Assembly (NCBI GenBank): GCA_000687655.1 | Contig: JHWR01000002.1 | Coordinates: 62,001 to 126,000 of the forward strand | DNA length: 64,000 nt | Origin: Lachnospiraceae bacterium YSB2008 | GTDB lineage: Bacteria; Bacillota; Clostridia; Lachnospirales; Lachnospiraceae | Direction: 5' to 3' | Shown: piece after piece, positions 55,126 through 63,610 of the stretch | Position numbering within the stretch: position 1 is the stretch's first letter | Layout of the letters: the number at the start of each line of letters is the position of its first letter | Notes under the pieces: generated by a model | Told to the model about the DNA's origin: nothing | The model's database searches: none | Seen by the model: only the letters and a program-made list of their open reading frames with translations | Program-made: the position numbers and the translations under genes

Positions 55126-55746
55126 ATGGGGAACAGGATAATAACTATAGGTAGACAATTTGGAAGCAATGGAAGGCTTATAGGCCGGAAAGTGGCAGAA
55201 AAGATGGGTGTTACCTGCTACGATAAACAGCTTATTAAGGAGGCTGCAAAAGAATCCGGACTTTGGGAGGATCTTCTGGAAAATCTTGACGAGAAGCCTA
55301 CCAACAGTTTTCTTTATTCAGTAGTAATGGATCCATATTCATTTGCTTATTCAATTGATAATTCAAGCTATGGAATGAATCTGAATCAGAAGGCCTTCAT
55401 GGCTACATACAATACTATAAGAAAGATTGCTGAAGAGAATTCCTGCGTGTTCATCGGCAGGTGTGCTGATTATGTTCTGAGGGATTTTGATGATGTATTA
55501 AATGTATTTATATATGCGCCTCTGGATGTTCGTATAAAGAATGTATGTGACAGATACACGGATTTAAATGAGAAGAAGGCGAAAGAACAGATTACTAAAG
55601 AAGATAAGGCCAGAGCATCGTATTATAACTTCTATACTTCAAATAAATGGGGACATATAGAGAGTTATGATCTTTGCATAAATACAGCAAAGATTGATGT
55701 TGATGCTGCGGCTGATATGATTATAGATACCTATGGAAAGAATTAA
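55126..55746 (+). CDS. Cytidylate kinase-like family protein
   Basis: About 206 residues from ATG 55126, 8 bases after AGGGGG; an ATG at 55096 has no ribosome site. ITIGRQFGSNGRLIGRKVAEKMG (about 5-27) is the variant P-loop of the cytidylate-kinase-like family, where the usual GxxGxGK is replaced; FIGRCADYVLRDFDDVLNVFIYAP follows, typical of the family in gut Firmicutes. These proteins are not the housekeeping Cmk and their substrate is unknown. The gene is coupled to the next (TAATG). A possible extended -10 (TGGTATTAT, 55051-55059) lies upstream. Confidence 0.85.
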   Translation: MGNRIITIGRQFGSNGRLIGRKVAEKMGVTCYDKQLIKEAAKESGLWEDLLENLDEKPTNSFLYSVVMDPYSFAYSIDNSSYGMNLNQKAFMATYNTIRKIAEENSCVFIGRCADYVLRDFDDVLNVFIYAPLDVRIKNVCDRYTDLNEKKAKEQITKEDKARASYYNFYTSNKWGHIESYDLCINTAKIDVDAAADMIIDTYGKN

Positions 55747-56678
55747 TGAAGCTTCTGAATCAATATCTTAGAGAACAATTTGGCTGTAAAGTTTATAAGA
55801 TTGCCATAAATGGAGGGTTCACCTGTCCCAATCGTGATGGAACCATAGATACACGTGGTTGTATATTCTGTTCCGGATATGGGTCAGGTGACTTTGCTGA
55901 AGATGCTTCAAAGTCTGTATTTGAACAGATAGAGGATGGTAAGAAAAGAGTTGAGGCAAAGATGCCTTCAAAAGGCAAAAATGGTAAAGAAAACGGTAAA
56001 TATATAGCTTATTTCCAGGCTTTTACCAATACATATGGACCTGTAGAACGTCTCAGAACGCTGTATATGGACGCTGTAAGCCATCCTGATGTGGTCTGCA
56101 TATCAATAGCAACCAGGCCGGATTGCCTCGGAAAAGGCGTTTTATCGCTTCTCAGTGAGATAAATAAGATTAAGCCGGTTTGGGTAGAACTCGGACTTCA
56201 GACAATTCATGAGAAATCTGCTGAATATATACGCAGAGGTTATGATTTAAGTGTATATGATAAAGCTGTTAAAGACTTAAATAATATTGGAATCGAAACT
56301 ATAACTCATGTGATACTGGGACTTCCGGGCGAAAGAAGAGAAGATATGCTCGAGACGGTCAGATATGTTGCAGAAAGTGGTTCAAAAGGAATAAAACTGC
56401 AATTGCTTCATGTTATAGAAGGAACGGATCTTGCAAAAGATTTTCGTGCAGGGAATTTTAAATGTATGTCAATGGACGAATACGTTGATCTGATATATGA
56501 ATGCGTAAAGATTTTACCTGATGATATGGTCATACACAGAATGACCGGTGACGGAGCCAGAAAAACTTTGATAGCACCTTTATGGAGTTTAGATAAAAAA
56601 CGAGTTTTGAATGCAATCAATCATAGAATATCGGTTTTGAATAATCCCAAATTAGTTAGTGACAACGGAAAAGAATAG
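55746..56678 (+). CDS. TIGR01212 family radical SAM protein (YhcC-like)
   Basis: A 310-residue radical SAM protein. INGGFTCPNRDGTIDTRGCIFC (about 19-40) has the family's spaced cluster cysteines, then EQIEDGKKRV and YFQAFTNTYGPVERL, with WVELGLQTIHEKSAEYIRRGY in the barrel. The family is broadly conserved and of unproven reaction, possibly RNA modification. It starts on the last base of the preceding stop codon. The promoter for the downstream recombinase lies within its last codons. Confidence 0.92.
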   Translation: MKLLNQYLREQFGCKVYKIAINGGFTCPNRDGTIDTRGCIFCSGYGSGDFAEDASKSVFEQIEDGKKRVEAKMPSKGKNGKENGKYIAYFQAFTNTYGPVERLRTLYMDAVSHPDVVCISIATRPDCLGKGVLSLLSEINKIKPVWVELGLQTIHEKSAEYIRRGYDLSVYDKAVKDLNNIGIETITHVILGLPGERREDMLETVRYVAESGSKGIKLQLLHVIEGTDLAKDFRAGNFKCMSMDEYVDLIYECVKILPDDMVIHRMTGDGARKTLIAPLWSLDKKRVLNAINHRISVLNNPKLVSDNGKE

Positions 56679-56687
56679 TAGTATAAT
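56659..56687 (+). promoter_or_regulatory. Promoter for the Xer-type recombinase
   Basis: GTGACA at 56659-56664, 17 bases, TATAAT at 56682-56687. One mismatch to consensus. It overlaps the end of the radical SAM gene and gives a leader of about 115 bases that holds the palindrome at 56752. Confidence 0.78.
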
Positions 56688-56751
56688 TCGTCTCAGAATA
56701 AATCCAATTATTCGTGAAACCGTAGTTTTGCGAAAATAACAATGCTTTATA

Positions 56752-56776
56752 TAGTCGAGAGTAGTACTCTCGACTA
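56752..56776. repeat. 25-base near-perfect palindrome before the recombinase gene
   Basis: TAGTCGAGAGTA (56752-56763), one G, TACTCTCGACTA (56765-56776): 12 perfect pairs, extendable by 4 more A-T pairs past one bulged C. It starts 32 bases before the recombinase ATG. A weak T-run (56787-56791) follows some bases away. It may be a leader hairpin controlling expression, a poor terminator, or a protein-binding site. Confidence 0.85.
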
Positions 56777-56807
56777 CTATATGTAGTTTTTATGAAAGGA
56801 CCCGGTT

Positions 56808-57860
56808 ATGGCCGATAATACTTCTTACAGCAAACAGAATGCAAAAAACCAGATCATCAGATTGAAAAGTATAACTGATGAACTCCCCGGCTTTGTTAAA
56901 ATATATTTTCGTGGTATTGAACCAAATACTCAGCCAAGGACCCGCGTTGGTTATGCTTATGATATAAAATATTTCTTCGAATTTTTACATGATAATAACC
57001 CTTCTCTTAATGCAAAAAATATAAAGGATATTTCTCTTGCTGATATTAACTCACTTACAGCCCTTGATATTGAGGAATACATGGATTATCTGTCATATTA
57101 TGTTCGTGACGGCCGTGAATATACAAACGATGCACGTTCTAAAAAACGTAAATTATGCGCGCTCAGAGGCCTTTTTAAGTACCTTTATATACATGATATG
57201 ATTGACCAGAATGTCACTGAAAAGGTTGCAACTCCTAAAATCAAGGATAAAGCCATTGTACGTATGGAATCCGATGAAGTTGCTGATTTTCTTGACAATG
57301 TTGAATTTGGAAATAGTCTGACAATTAAACAGCAGTCTTATCATGAGCGTGATAAAAAAAGGGATCTTGCCATGATGACCCTTATGTTATCTACAGGAAT
57401 TCGTGTATCTGAATGCGTCGGACTTAATATAAACGATGTAGATTTTAATAATTCAAGGATAAAAGTCACAAGAAAAGGTGGAAATGAAGCTTATGTATTC
57501 TTTTCTGACGAAGCGACTGATTATCTGAAGGATTATATTGAAGAAAGAAAGAAAATCGTGACTAAAGAGGGACATGAAGAGGCACTCTTCCTCTCCTCTC
57601 ACAGGAAACGTATAAGTGTTCGTTCAGTTGAAAATATGGTAAAGAAATATGCCCGTGGATCAACTCCTCTTAAGCATATTACACCGCATAAGCTTAGAAG
57701 TACCTACGGAACTGCCCTGTATCAGGAAACGGGTGATATCTACCTTGTAGCCGATGTTCTGGGCCACAGTGACGTAAATACCACCCGTAAGCATTATGCT
57801 GACATGGATGAGAACAAGAAACGTAAAGCCAGGAATCTTGTGTCTCTCCGTGAAGATTAA
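56808..57860 (+). CDS. xerC: Tyrosine recombinase XerC/XerD family
   Basis: A 350-residue site-specific recombinase, probably for chromosome dimer resolution. The N-terminal SAM-like core-binding domain spans about 20-135. The catalytic residues are present: Arg199 in STGIRVSE, Lys in TRKGGNEAYVFF, His294 and Arg297 in HKLRSTYGT, His in LGHSDVNTT and Tyr in KHYADM. The length is 40-50 residues longer than typical Xer proteins because of a longer N-terminus. No phage or integron genes adjoin it, which favours the housekeeping role; assignment as XerC rather than XerD is uncertain. Confidence 0.85.
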   Translation: MADNTSYSKQNAKNQIIRLKSITDELPGFVKIYFRGIEPNTQPRTRVGYAYDIKYFFEFLHDNNPSLNAKNIKDISLADINSLTALDIEEYMDYLSYYVRDGREYTNDARSKKRKLCALRGLFKYLYIHDMIDQNVTEKVATPKIKDKAIVRMESDEVADFLDNVEFGNSLTIKQQSYHERDKKRDLAMMTLMLSTGIRVSECVGLNINDVDFNNSRIKVTRKGGNEAYVFFSDEATDYLKDYIEERKKIVTKEGHEEALFLSSHRKRISVRSVENMVKKYARGSTPLKHITPHKLRSTYGTALYQETGDIYLVADVLGHSDVNTTRKHYADMDENKKRKARNLVSLRED

Positions 57861-57899
57861 GCATTATATATTATTATTCTAAGTAAAATTAGACCGGAA

Positions 57900-59366
57900 T
57901 TACTTTAACTTCCAGGCTATATCTTTAATAAAGAGTTCGTCTTCAAGCTTATCAGGAGTTGTATCTTTTGTGATATGGACGAACTCTATATCCATCATAC
58001 GTGCCCAGTCACGCATCATTTCTGCTGATACATCATAGCTGAGAACTGTGTGATGAGCCCCGCCGGCTGTTATCCAGCACTCAACGCCTGTAGTAAGATC
58101 CGGCATAGCCTGCCACATAACACGTGCTACAGGGAGATTTGGCATTGGCATTATAGGCTTAACACATTTGATGTCCTGAACTATAAGACGAAGTCTTCCG
58201 CCCATATCTATCAGAGATGCAACTATAGCATCACCGGCCTTGCCTTCAAATACCAGTCTGGCAGGGTCTTTTTCATTCATTCCGATTCCCAGATGATGTG
58301 TTTCTATACGTGGTTTTCCGGCAGCCAAAGAAGGACAAACCTCAAGCATATGAGCACCGAGAGAATACTCTTCACCTTCTACCAGATGATAGGTATAATC
58401 CTCCATGAATCCGGACGATCCATTTCCACCTTCACCCATTGCTTTCATAATAGCTGTCATGGCACTGACCTTCCAGTCACCTTCACCGCCGTATCCATAG
58501 CCAAGAGACATAAGATGCTGGGATGCAAGTCCCGGAAGCTGTTCCATACCATAAAGATCCTGGAATGTATTGCTGAAAGCTTTGCAACCCACACTGTCCA
58601 TCATCTTTTTCATGGCTATTTCTTCTTTTGCCTGATAACGAATTGCAGCCGTATTATCTGTAGCAATATCATATTTAGATTCGTATTCAGCTACGAGAGC
58701 ATCTATTTCAGCTTCAGTAACAAGATTCATTTCCTTAACGAGATCCCCGACAGCCCAGGTATTTACCTGCCATCCGAGTTTTGTCTGTACTTCAACCTTA
58801 TCGCCTTCGGTAACAGCAACTTCACGCATATTGTCGCCGAAACGCATAACCTTCATATCTTTTGAAACTGCAACACCATAAGCAGCCTTCATCCAGTCAG
58901 CAAGTCTCGTATGAACTTTTGCATCTTTCCAGTAGCCTGCAATTATTTTTCTAGGTTTGCGAAGTCTTGCGCCGATAAATCCATGTTCTCTGTCACCATG
59001 AGCTGCCTGATTAAGATTCATGAAGTCCATATCAATCTCTTCGTTAGGAATCTCACGATTGTACTGAGTTGCAAAATGGCACCATGGTTTCTGAAGGTCT
59101 CTGATTCCGTCTATCCACATTTTGGAAGGCGAAAATGTATGGCACCAGGTAACGATACCGATACATTTATCATCATAATTTGCTTCTTTAACTGTGTCAG
59201 TTATTTCTTTTGGAGTCTTGGCAGTGACTTTATATATAAGTGGAAATGGAAGGACACGGCTTAATTCCTCGGCCATTTCTTTTGCTCTTTCTTCTACAGT
59301 CTCAAGAACTTCAGGACCGTATAAAAACTGACTTCCTACAATAAACCAGAATTCTTTATTTCCCAT
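57900..59366 (-). CDS. araA: L-arabinose isomerase
   Basis: Converts L-arabinose to L-ribulose. About 488 residues from ATG 59366, five bases after GGGGG on the minus strand. The N-terminus KEFWFIVGSQFLYG is the family signature; GIGMNEKDPARLVF, EVCPSLAAGKPRIETHHLGIG and AGGAHHTVLSYDV hold metal-binding Glu and His residues. araB, araD, transporters and an AraR-type regulator are not beside it; neighbours are a recombinase and a flavin-fold protein. This isolated placement is typical of plant-fibre-using Lachnospiraceae with scattered arabinose genes. Confidence 0.96.
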   Translation of the reverse strand: MGNKEFWFIVGSQFLYGPEVLETVEERAKEMAEELSRVLPFPLIYKVTAKTPKEITDTVKEANYDDKCIGIVTWCHTFSPSKMWIDGIRDLQKPWCHFATQYNREIPNEEIDMDFMNLNQAAHGDREHGFIGARLRKPRKIIAGYWKDAKVHTRLADWMKAAYGVAVSKDMKVMRFGDNMREVAVTEGDKVEVQTKLGWQVNTWAVGDLVKEMNLVTEAEIDALVAEYESKYDIATDNTAAIRYQAKEEIAMKKMMDSVGCKAFSNTFQDLYGMEQLPGLASQHLMSLGYGYGGEGDWKVSAMTAIMKAMGEGGNGSSGFMEDYTYHLVEGEEYSLGAHMLEVCPSLAAGKPRIETHHLGIGMNEKDPARLVFEGKAGDAIVASLIDMGGRLRLIVQDIKCVKPIMPMPNLPVARVMWQAMPDLTTGVECWITAGGAHHTVLSYDVSAEMMRDWARMMDIEFVHITKDTTPDKLEDELFIKDIAWKLK

Positions 59367-59383
59367 AATAACCCCCATATTGT

Positions 59384-59776
59384 TTAAAAGTTTACAGTAT
59401 CAGGAGCGGCTGTAAATGAACTGAAGGTTGCGGTTGCATTCTTAATATAGAATACTTCAGTATTTCCATCATCCTCATTATACATTGCTCTGAGATCAGG
59501 ATATGCATCAAGCATAGATGCTCTCGCTTCTCTTCTGTCATCTGCAACAAGTTCTCCGGCAACTCTTAACCATCTTCCGTCCTTGAAAGCACATATTTCA
59601 GCCTTAGGATTCTCATGAAGCTGCTTGGAAACATTCTTAACCTTTCCTGTCTGAATATAGAGTTTGTCCTCAAACAGATTAATAGTTCCGAAAGGCCTTA
59701 CACGTGGCTGATCCCCTTCAACTGTTGCAAGATAATAAACACCTGCTTCTTTCAAAAAATTCAATACCTTTTCCAT
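59384..59776 (-). CDS. Pyridoxamine 5'-phosphate oxidase-fold protein
   Basis: About 130 residues from ATG 59776, which follows GGAGGGG on the minus strand; the longer ORF upstream is rejected. FLKEAGVYYLATVEGDQPRVRPFG and the C-terminal beta strands fit the small split-barrel flavin-binding PNPOx-like group common in Clostridia, distinct from true PdxH. Likely FMN or F420-like binding; the substrate is unknown. It precedes araA on the minus strand with 17 bases between, so the two may be co-transcribed. A TATAAT (minus strand, about 59832) lies upstream. Confidence 0.87.
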   Translation of the reverse strand: MEKVLNFLKEAGVYYLATVEGDQPRVRPFGTINLFEDKLYIQTGKVKNVSKQLHENPKAEICAFKDGRWLRVAGELVADDRREARASMLDAYPDLRAMYNEDDGNTEVFYIKNATATFSSFTAAPDTVNF

Positions 59777-59828
59777 GTTTACCCCTCCTGTTTTATGTTT
59801 AATAAAAAATGTAAGTTCATAGTTTATA

Positions 59829-60443
59829 TTATACAAATGAAATGAAACCACGTTTGGTCATTTCATGTATAAATCTCGACAAAGGAAAACCTACAACATT
59901 ATTATAATCGCCTTCAATGGATTTGACCAGTCTGACTCCAAAACCCTGAATACCATATGAACCTGCCTTATCGAAAGGTTCTCCCGTAGCTATATAGTCC
60001 AGGACCTCAGATTCTGAAAAGTCATACATATTAACGGTAGTTTTCTCGTAGAAGCTGAAGCTGTCGGATATAGAATCAGCACCGGCTTTTATCAGTACAC
60101 ACATAACTCCTGTATAAACAGCATGAGATTTTCCGGAAAGATTCATCAGAGTCTTAAGTGCATCGTTTGAATCTTCAGGCTTTCCGAGTATATCATTTCC
60201 GAGAGCAACTATCGTATCAGCGGCAACTATAACCGTATCCCTATTGCATTTGCCAATGAATCGTTCAGTCACTTCATTACATTTTATTGAAGCCAGGCTG
60301 ATCACGTAACGTGAAGGTTCATCTATGTCACAGTTTTCGTCAGCGTTACTCTTATTTACATCAAAAGAAAGACCTGCCTGTGTCAGCAGATCTCTTCTTC
60401 TGGGAGATTCCGATGCGAGTATAATATGTACATTCTGTTTCAT
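59829..60443 (-). CDS. maf: Maf-type nucleoside triphosphate pyrophosphatase
   Basis: A 204-residue house-cleaning enzyme hydrolysing dTTP/UTP or modified nucleotides; Maf overproduction in Bacillus blocks septation. IILASESPRRRDLLTQAGL at the N-terminus is the Maf signature; VIVAADTIVALG has the catalytic Asp, and the C-terminal GSYGIQGFGVRLVKSIEGDYNNVVGFPLS is conserved. The start is ATG 60443. It lies 28 bases after the cyclase gene in the same direction. Confidence 0.95.
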   Translation of the reverse strand: MKQNVHIILASESPRRRDLLTQAGLSFDVNKSNADENCDIDEPSRYVISLASIKCNEVTERFIGKCNRDTVIVAADTIVALGNDILGKPEDSNDALKTLMNLSGKSHAVYTGVMCVLIKAGADSISDSFSFYEKTTVNMYDFSESEVLDYIATGEPFDKAGSYGIQGFGVRLVKSIEGDYNNVVGFPLSRFIHEMTKRGFISFV

Positions 60444-60471
60444 GTTATAGAATTCCTATTTATAAGATTGC

Positions 60472-61086
60472 TTACAGTGTCATAAGCACAGCTCTGCATG
60501 GTGATCCATCAGCTTTTCCGAGATTAAGAGGTGCAGCATTCAAAAAATACACACCATCTTCTACAGCTGAAAGCCGGATTCCTTCAAGAAGGACTACTTC
60601 AGAACCGAGCATTATCATATGAACAGCTTCAGGTGCGTCCTCAGGACCTACAGTCTGCGATTCATTTCCGAAAAGGAATATTTCATTATCTACGAATACT
60701 CTCGCAGCTTCTTCGGTCATGACAGCCTTGCCTTTTACAAGAATTCTTCTGTAGGACTCACGACCTTCTAACCATGATGCTTCATCAGCTCTTTTGGCAG
60801 CACTGATGATATCTTCAGCATCTTCAGCAGTTATAGCACCTTCATGTGACGAAACGTATGCATAACCGATGAACTTATGAAGACTGATCTCATCAATTTT
60901 CTTCCCATCATTTATAAAATGATAAGGAGCATCAACGTGAGTGCCGTTATGAGCGCACATTTTGATGCCTGTAAGATTACACACGTCACCTTTACGTTTA
61001 TCCAGCATTCTGATCCTTTCAGGAGAAGGATCGCCGGGAAAAACCGTACAATTAAAAACTTCCTGAGAAATGTCGTATATCTTCAT
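60472..61086 (-). CDS. Cyclase family protein (kynurenine formamidase-like)
   Basis: About 204 residues from ATG 61086, six bases after GGGAGGG on the minus strand. The metal-binding motif HNGTHVDAPYHF (about 47-58) is the HxGTHxDxPxHF signature of the family, and LFGNESQTVG followed by EGIRLSAVEDGVYFLNAAPLNL completes the fold. Members hydrolyse N-formylkynurenine or other amides; no tryptophan-degradation genes are near, so the substrate is open. It is the middle gene of a minus-strand run. Confidence 0.9.
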   Translation of the reverse strand: MKIYDISQEVFNCTVFPGDPSPERIRMLDKRKGDVCNLTGIKMCAHNGTHVDAPYHFINDGKKIDEISLHKFIGYAYVSSHEGAITAEDAEDIISAAKRADEASWLEGRESYRRILVKGKAVMTEEAARVFVDNEIFLFGNESQTVGPEDAPEAVHMIMLGSEVVLLEGIRLSAVEDGVYFLNAAPLNLGKADGSPCRAVLMTL

Positions 61087-61136
61087 AATAACCCTCCCAA
61101 TGCTGTGACTTCCCCAAATCACATCCGATACAAAGA

Positions 61137-62600
61137 CTACAGTATTTCAAGCACTCTCAGCACGTATTCCCATGTTCTTTTAACGCTCTCAGCATCCATT
61201 GATTCATTAGGAGTATGAATGTCTTTCATATCCGGACCTATAGATACAGCATCAAGCCCAGGGATTTTACTTGCGAAAAGACCACATTCTACACCGGCGT
61301 GTATAGATTCTACGATAGGATACTGATCATAAAGCTCCGTATAAGCTTCTACCATTGTGTCTCTGAGCTTTGATTCAGGCTTATACTCCCATGCCGGATA
61401 TTCACCATTTACAGTTACGATTCCGTCAAATACATTTGTAAGAGCCTTGATACGGTCGATAAGCTCTGTTTTGCGGGAATTAACAGAACTTCTTACTGAG
61501 TATGACATACATACATCTCCATCTTTTGTTTCGAGTATTCCAAGATTAAGAGATGTTTCAACAAGTCCCGGTATTTCGAAGCTCATACTCTGAATTCCAT
61601 TTGGAAATGTATAGAGCGCGGATATTACTCTGTCAGTTGAATCTGCATTCATTACTTTGCTGGAAACCATGCTTCCGCCAAGGTCTATATATTCTATACT
61701 GAGATTAATGTCAGGATCAGTGAGTCTGAACTCGTTCGAAAGCTTGGCCTGGATTTCCTTGACTGAAAAAGCAAGACCTGTCTTGTCCTTTATATACATA
61801 TAAGCTACAGCAGATCTTGGAATTGCATTGTCTTTGAGTCCACCCTTCAGACTGACTAACCTGAGTGAATTATCAGCCCTTTTAAGACTGTAAAGAACTC
61901 TGCCGAGGGTAACACAGGCATTAGCTCTGCCTTTATCTATCTCCTGTCCAGAATGGCCTCCAAGAAGGCCTGACACAGTCAGCCTTACCAGATGCTTATC
62001 CATATCCTCATTAATTTCAGTGTCAAATGGAATGTGAGCCGTTACCGTTGCACCCCCTGCGCAGCTTGCAAGAATATGGCCTTCATCTTCTGAATCAAGA
62101 TTGATCATGTATTTTCCCTGGAGTTTTGACATATCAAGAGCGGCTGCACCGAGCATTCCTATCTCTTCATCTACAGTAAATACACATTCAAGAGCAGGAT
62201 GAGAAATATCCTCTGAATCAAGAATAGCCATCATATAAGCAACAGCAATTCCATCATCTCCACCGAGAGTAGTGCCTTCTGCACTTATGATACTTCCTTC
62301 AAGCTTAAGATTAAGACCATCTTCTTCGAAATTGATATCGCACCAGTCTTCTTTCTCACATACCATATCTATATGACCCTGGAGAATGACACCGGGGCTG
62401 TTCTCACGGCCCGGAGAAGCTGATTTCCATATGATTACATTATTCTTATTATCCTGATAATAACGCAGTCCTCTTCTCTCTGCAAATAGACAGATATAAT
62501 CACTTATTCTTTTAGTGTCTCTTGAACCATGCGGAATTGAAGCTATCTGTTCAAAATAGTAGAAAACCTTCTTTGGTTCCAATCCTTCTAATACTGACAT
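61137..62600 (-). CDS. pepD: Aminoacyl-histidine dipeptidase (PepD, M20 family)
   Basis: A 487-residue zinc di/tripeptidase (carnosinase-like). Metal ligands and motifs: LQGHIDMVCEK (about 76-86), EGTTLGGDDGIAVAYM (about 111-126) and TVDEEIGMLGAA (catalytic Glu, about 143-154), with HAGVECGLFASKIPGLDAVSIGPDM near residue 433. The GGHSGQEIDKGRANA segment marks the lid domain. GAGGAG precedes the ATG. It probably recycles peptides in the cytoplasm. The length is normal. Confidence 0.95.
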   Translation of the reverse strand: MSVLEGLEPKKVFYYFEQIASIPHGSRDTKRISDYICLFAERRGLRYYQDNKNNVIIWKSASPGRENSPGVILQGHIDMVCEKEDWCDINFEEDGLNLKLEGSIISAEGTTLGGDDGIAVAYMMAILDSEDISHPALECVFTVDEEIGMLGAAALDMSKLQGKYMINLDSEDEGHILASCAGGATVTAHIPFDTEINEDMDKHLVRLTVSGLLGGHSGQEIDKGRANACVTLGRVLYSLKRADNSLRLVSLKGGLKDNAIPRSAVAYMYIKDKTGLAFSVKEIQAKLSNEFRLTDPDINLSIEYIDLGGSMVSSKVMNADSTDRVISALYTFPNGIQSMSFEIPGLVETSLNLGILETKDGDVCMSYSVRSSVNSRKTELIDRIKALTNVFDGIVTVNGEYPAWEYKPESKLRDTMVEAYTELYDQYPIVESIHAGVECGLFASKIPGLDAVSIGPDMKDIHTPNESMDAESVKRTWEYVLRVLEIL

Positions 62601-62619
62601 AGGTAATCTCCTCTATTAA

Positions 62620-63576
62620 TTAATCGTTTAAAGATAATAATTTTAGTATTCTCATAAAGTGTTCAGGAAGCTCTGCATGGAATTCAACATATTCGCCGGT
62701 TGTTGGATGTATAAAACCCAGAACTCCTGCATGTAAAAGCTGTCCGTTCAGATTATAAGGACATTTCTTTGGTCCATAAACCGGATCTCCAAGAATAGGA
62801 TGCTTGATAGAGGCCATATGAACTCTAATCTGGTGTGTACGTCCTGTTTCAAGCCTGCATTCTATAAGCGAGAAATCATCCTTAAGCTTATCAATAACTT
62901 TATAATGCGTTACGGCACGTCTTCCTGATGGATCAACCGCCATTTTCTTTCTGTCGTTCTTAGAGCGTCCTATAGGTTTATCTATTGTGCCTTCAGGATT
63001 ATTTGGAAAACTTCCATAACATATTGCAGTATAAACTCTTGTTATACTGTGCACACTGAACTGTTCTGAAAGCTTATTATGCGCATTGTCATTCTTGCAT
63101 ACAACAAGAAGACCGCTTGTATCCATATCAATTCTATGGACTATACCGGGACGCATAACACCATTGACTCCAGAAAGATCCTTACAATGATACATAAGGG
63201 CATTTACAAGAGTACCGGTCATATGACCGTTTGCAGGGTGTACAACCATTCCCTGAGGCTTATTTACAACTATTATATCACTATCTTCATATACTATATC
63301 AAGCGGAATATCTTCGGGAACAACGTCAAGGATATCAGGCTCAGGTATAACAATATCAAGTTTGTCACCTGCTTTAAGCTTATAATTTGACTTTGTTTTA
63401 GCACCATTAACAGTTATGTTCTGTTTATCAATAAGATTCTGAATGAAAGAACGTGACATTTCCGGATAAACCAAAGAAAGATACTTGTCTATTCTCTCAC
63501 CACAAGTATCTTCTTCTATTACTATCGAGTCAAACGACTCTTCTGCTTCTGTTTTTACCCCGATTTCTTCGATCAT
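62620..63576 (-). CDS. rluD: RluA-family pseudouridine synthase, RluD-like
   Basis: Isomerises uridine to pseudouridine in 23S rRNA. 318 residues. An N-terminal S4 RNA-binding domain (about 25-85; RIDKYLSLVYPEMSRSFIQ) precedes the catalytic domain with VVNKPQGMVVHPA, GIVHRIDMDTSGLLVV (catalytic Asp near residue 150) and CRLETGRTHQIRVH. The sequence fits the RluD/YlyB group that follows lspA in Firmicutes, as here (lspA lies 34 bases upstream on the same strand). Exact target uridines cannot be read. Confidence 0.93.
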   Translation of the reverse strand: MIEEIGVKTEAEESFDSIVIEEDTCGERIDKYLSLVYPEMSRSFIQNLIDKQNITVNGAKTKSNYKLKAGDKLDIVIPEPDILDVVPEDIPLDIVYEDSDIIVVNKPQGMVVHPANGHMTGTLVNALMYHCKDLSGVNGVMRPGIVHRIDMDTSGLLVVCKNDNAHNKLSEQFSVHSITRVYTAICYGSFPNNPEGTIDKPIGRSKNDRKKMAVDPSGRRAVTHYKVIDKLKDDFSLIECRLETGRTHQIRVHMASIKHPILGDPVYGPKKCPYNLNGQLLHAGVLGFIHPTTGEYVEFHAELPEHFMRILKLLSLND

Positions 63577-63610
63577 ATCATTATTGTTAACATAATATAT
63601 TTATTGACAA

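Noticed and set aside
56752-56776. Palindrome as a dif recombination site
   Set aside because: dif sites have two unlike 11-base halves around a 6-base centre; this is a near-perfect palindrome with a single central base and fits poorly.
56808-57860. Integrase of a mobile element
   Set aside because: No phage, conjugation, cargo or direct-repeat attachment sites nearby; neighbours are ordinary chromosomal genes.
58050-58865. 271-aa plus-strand ORF opposite araA
   Set aside because: Shadow of araA; no ribosome site and no protein-like motifs.
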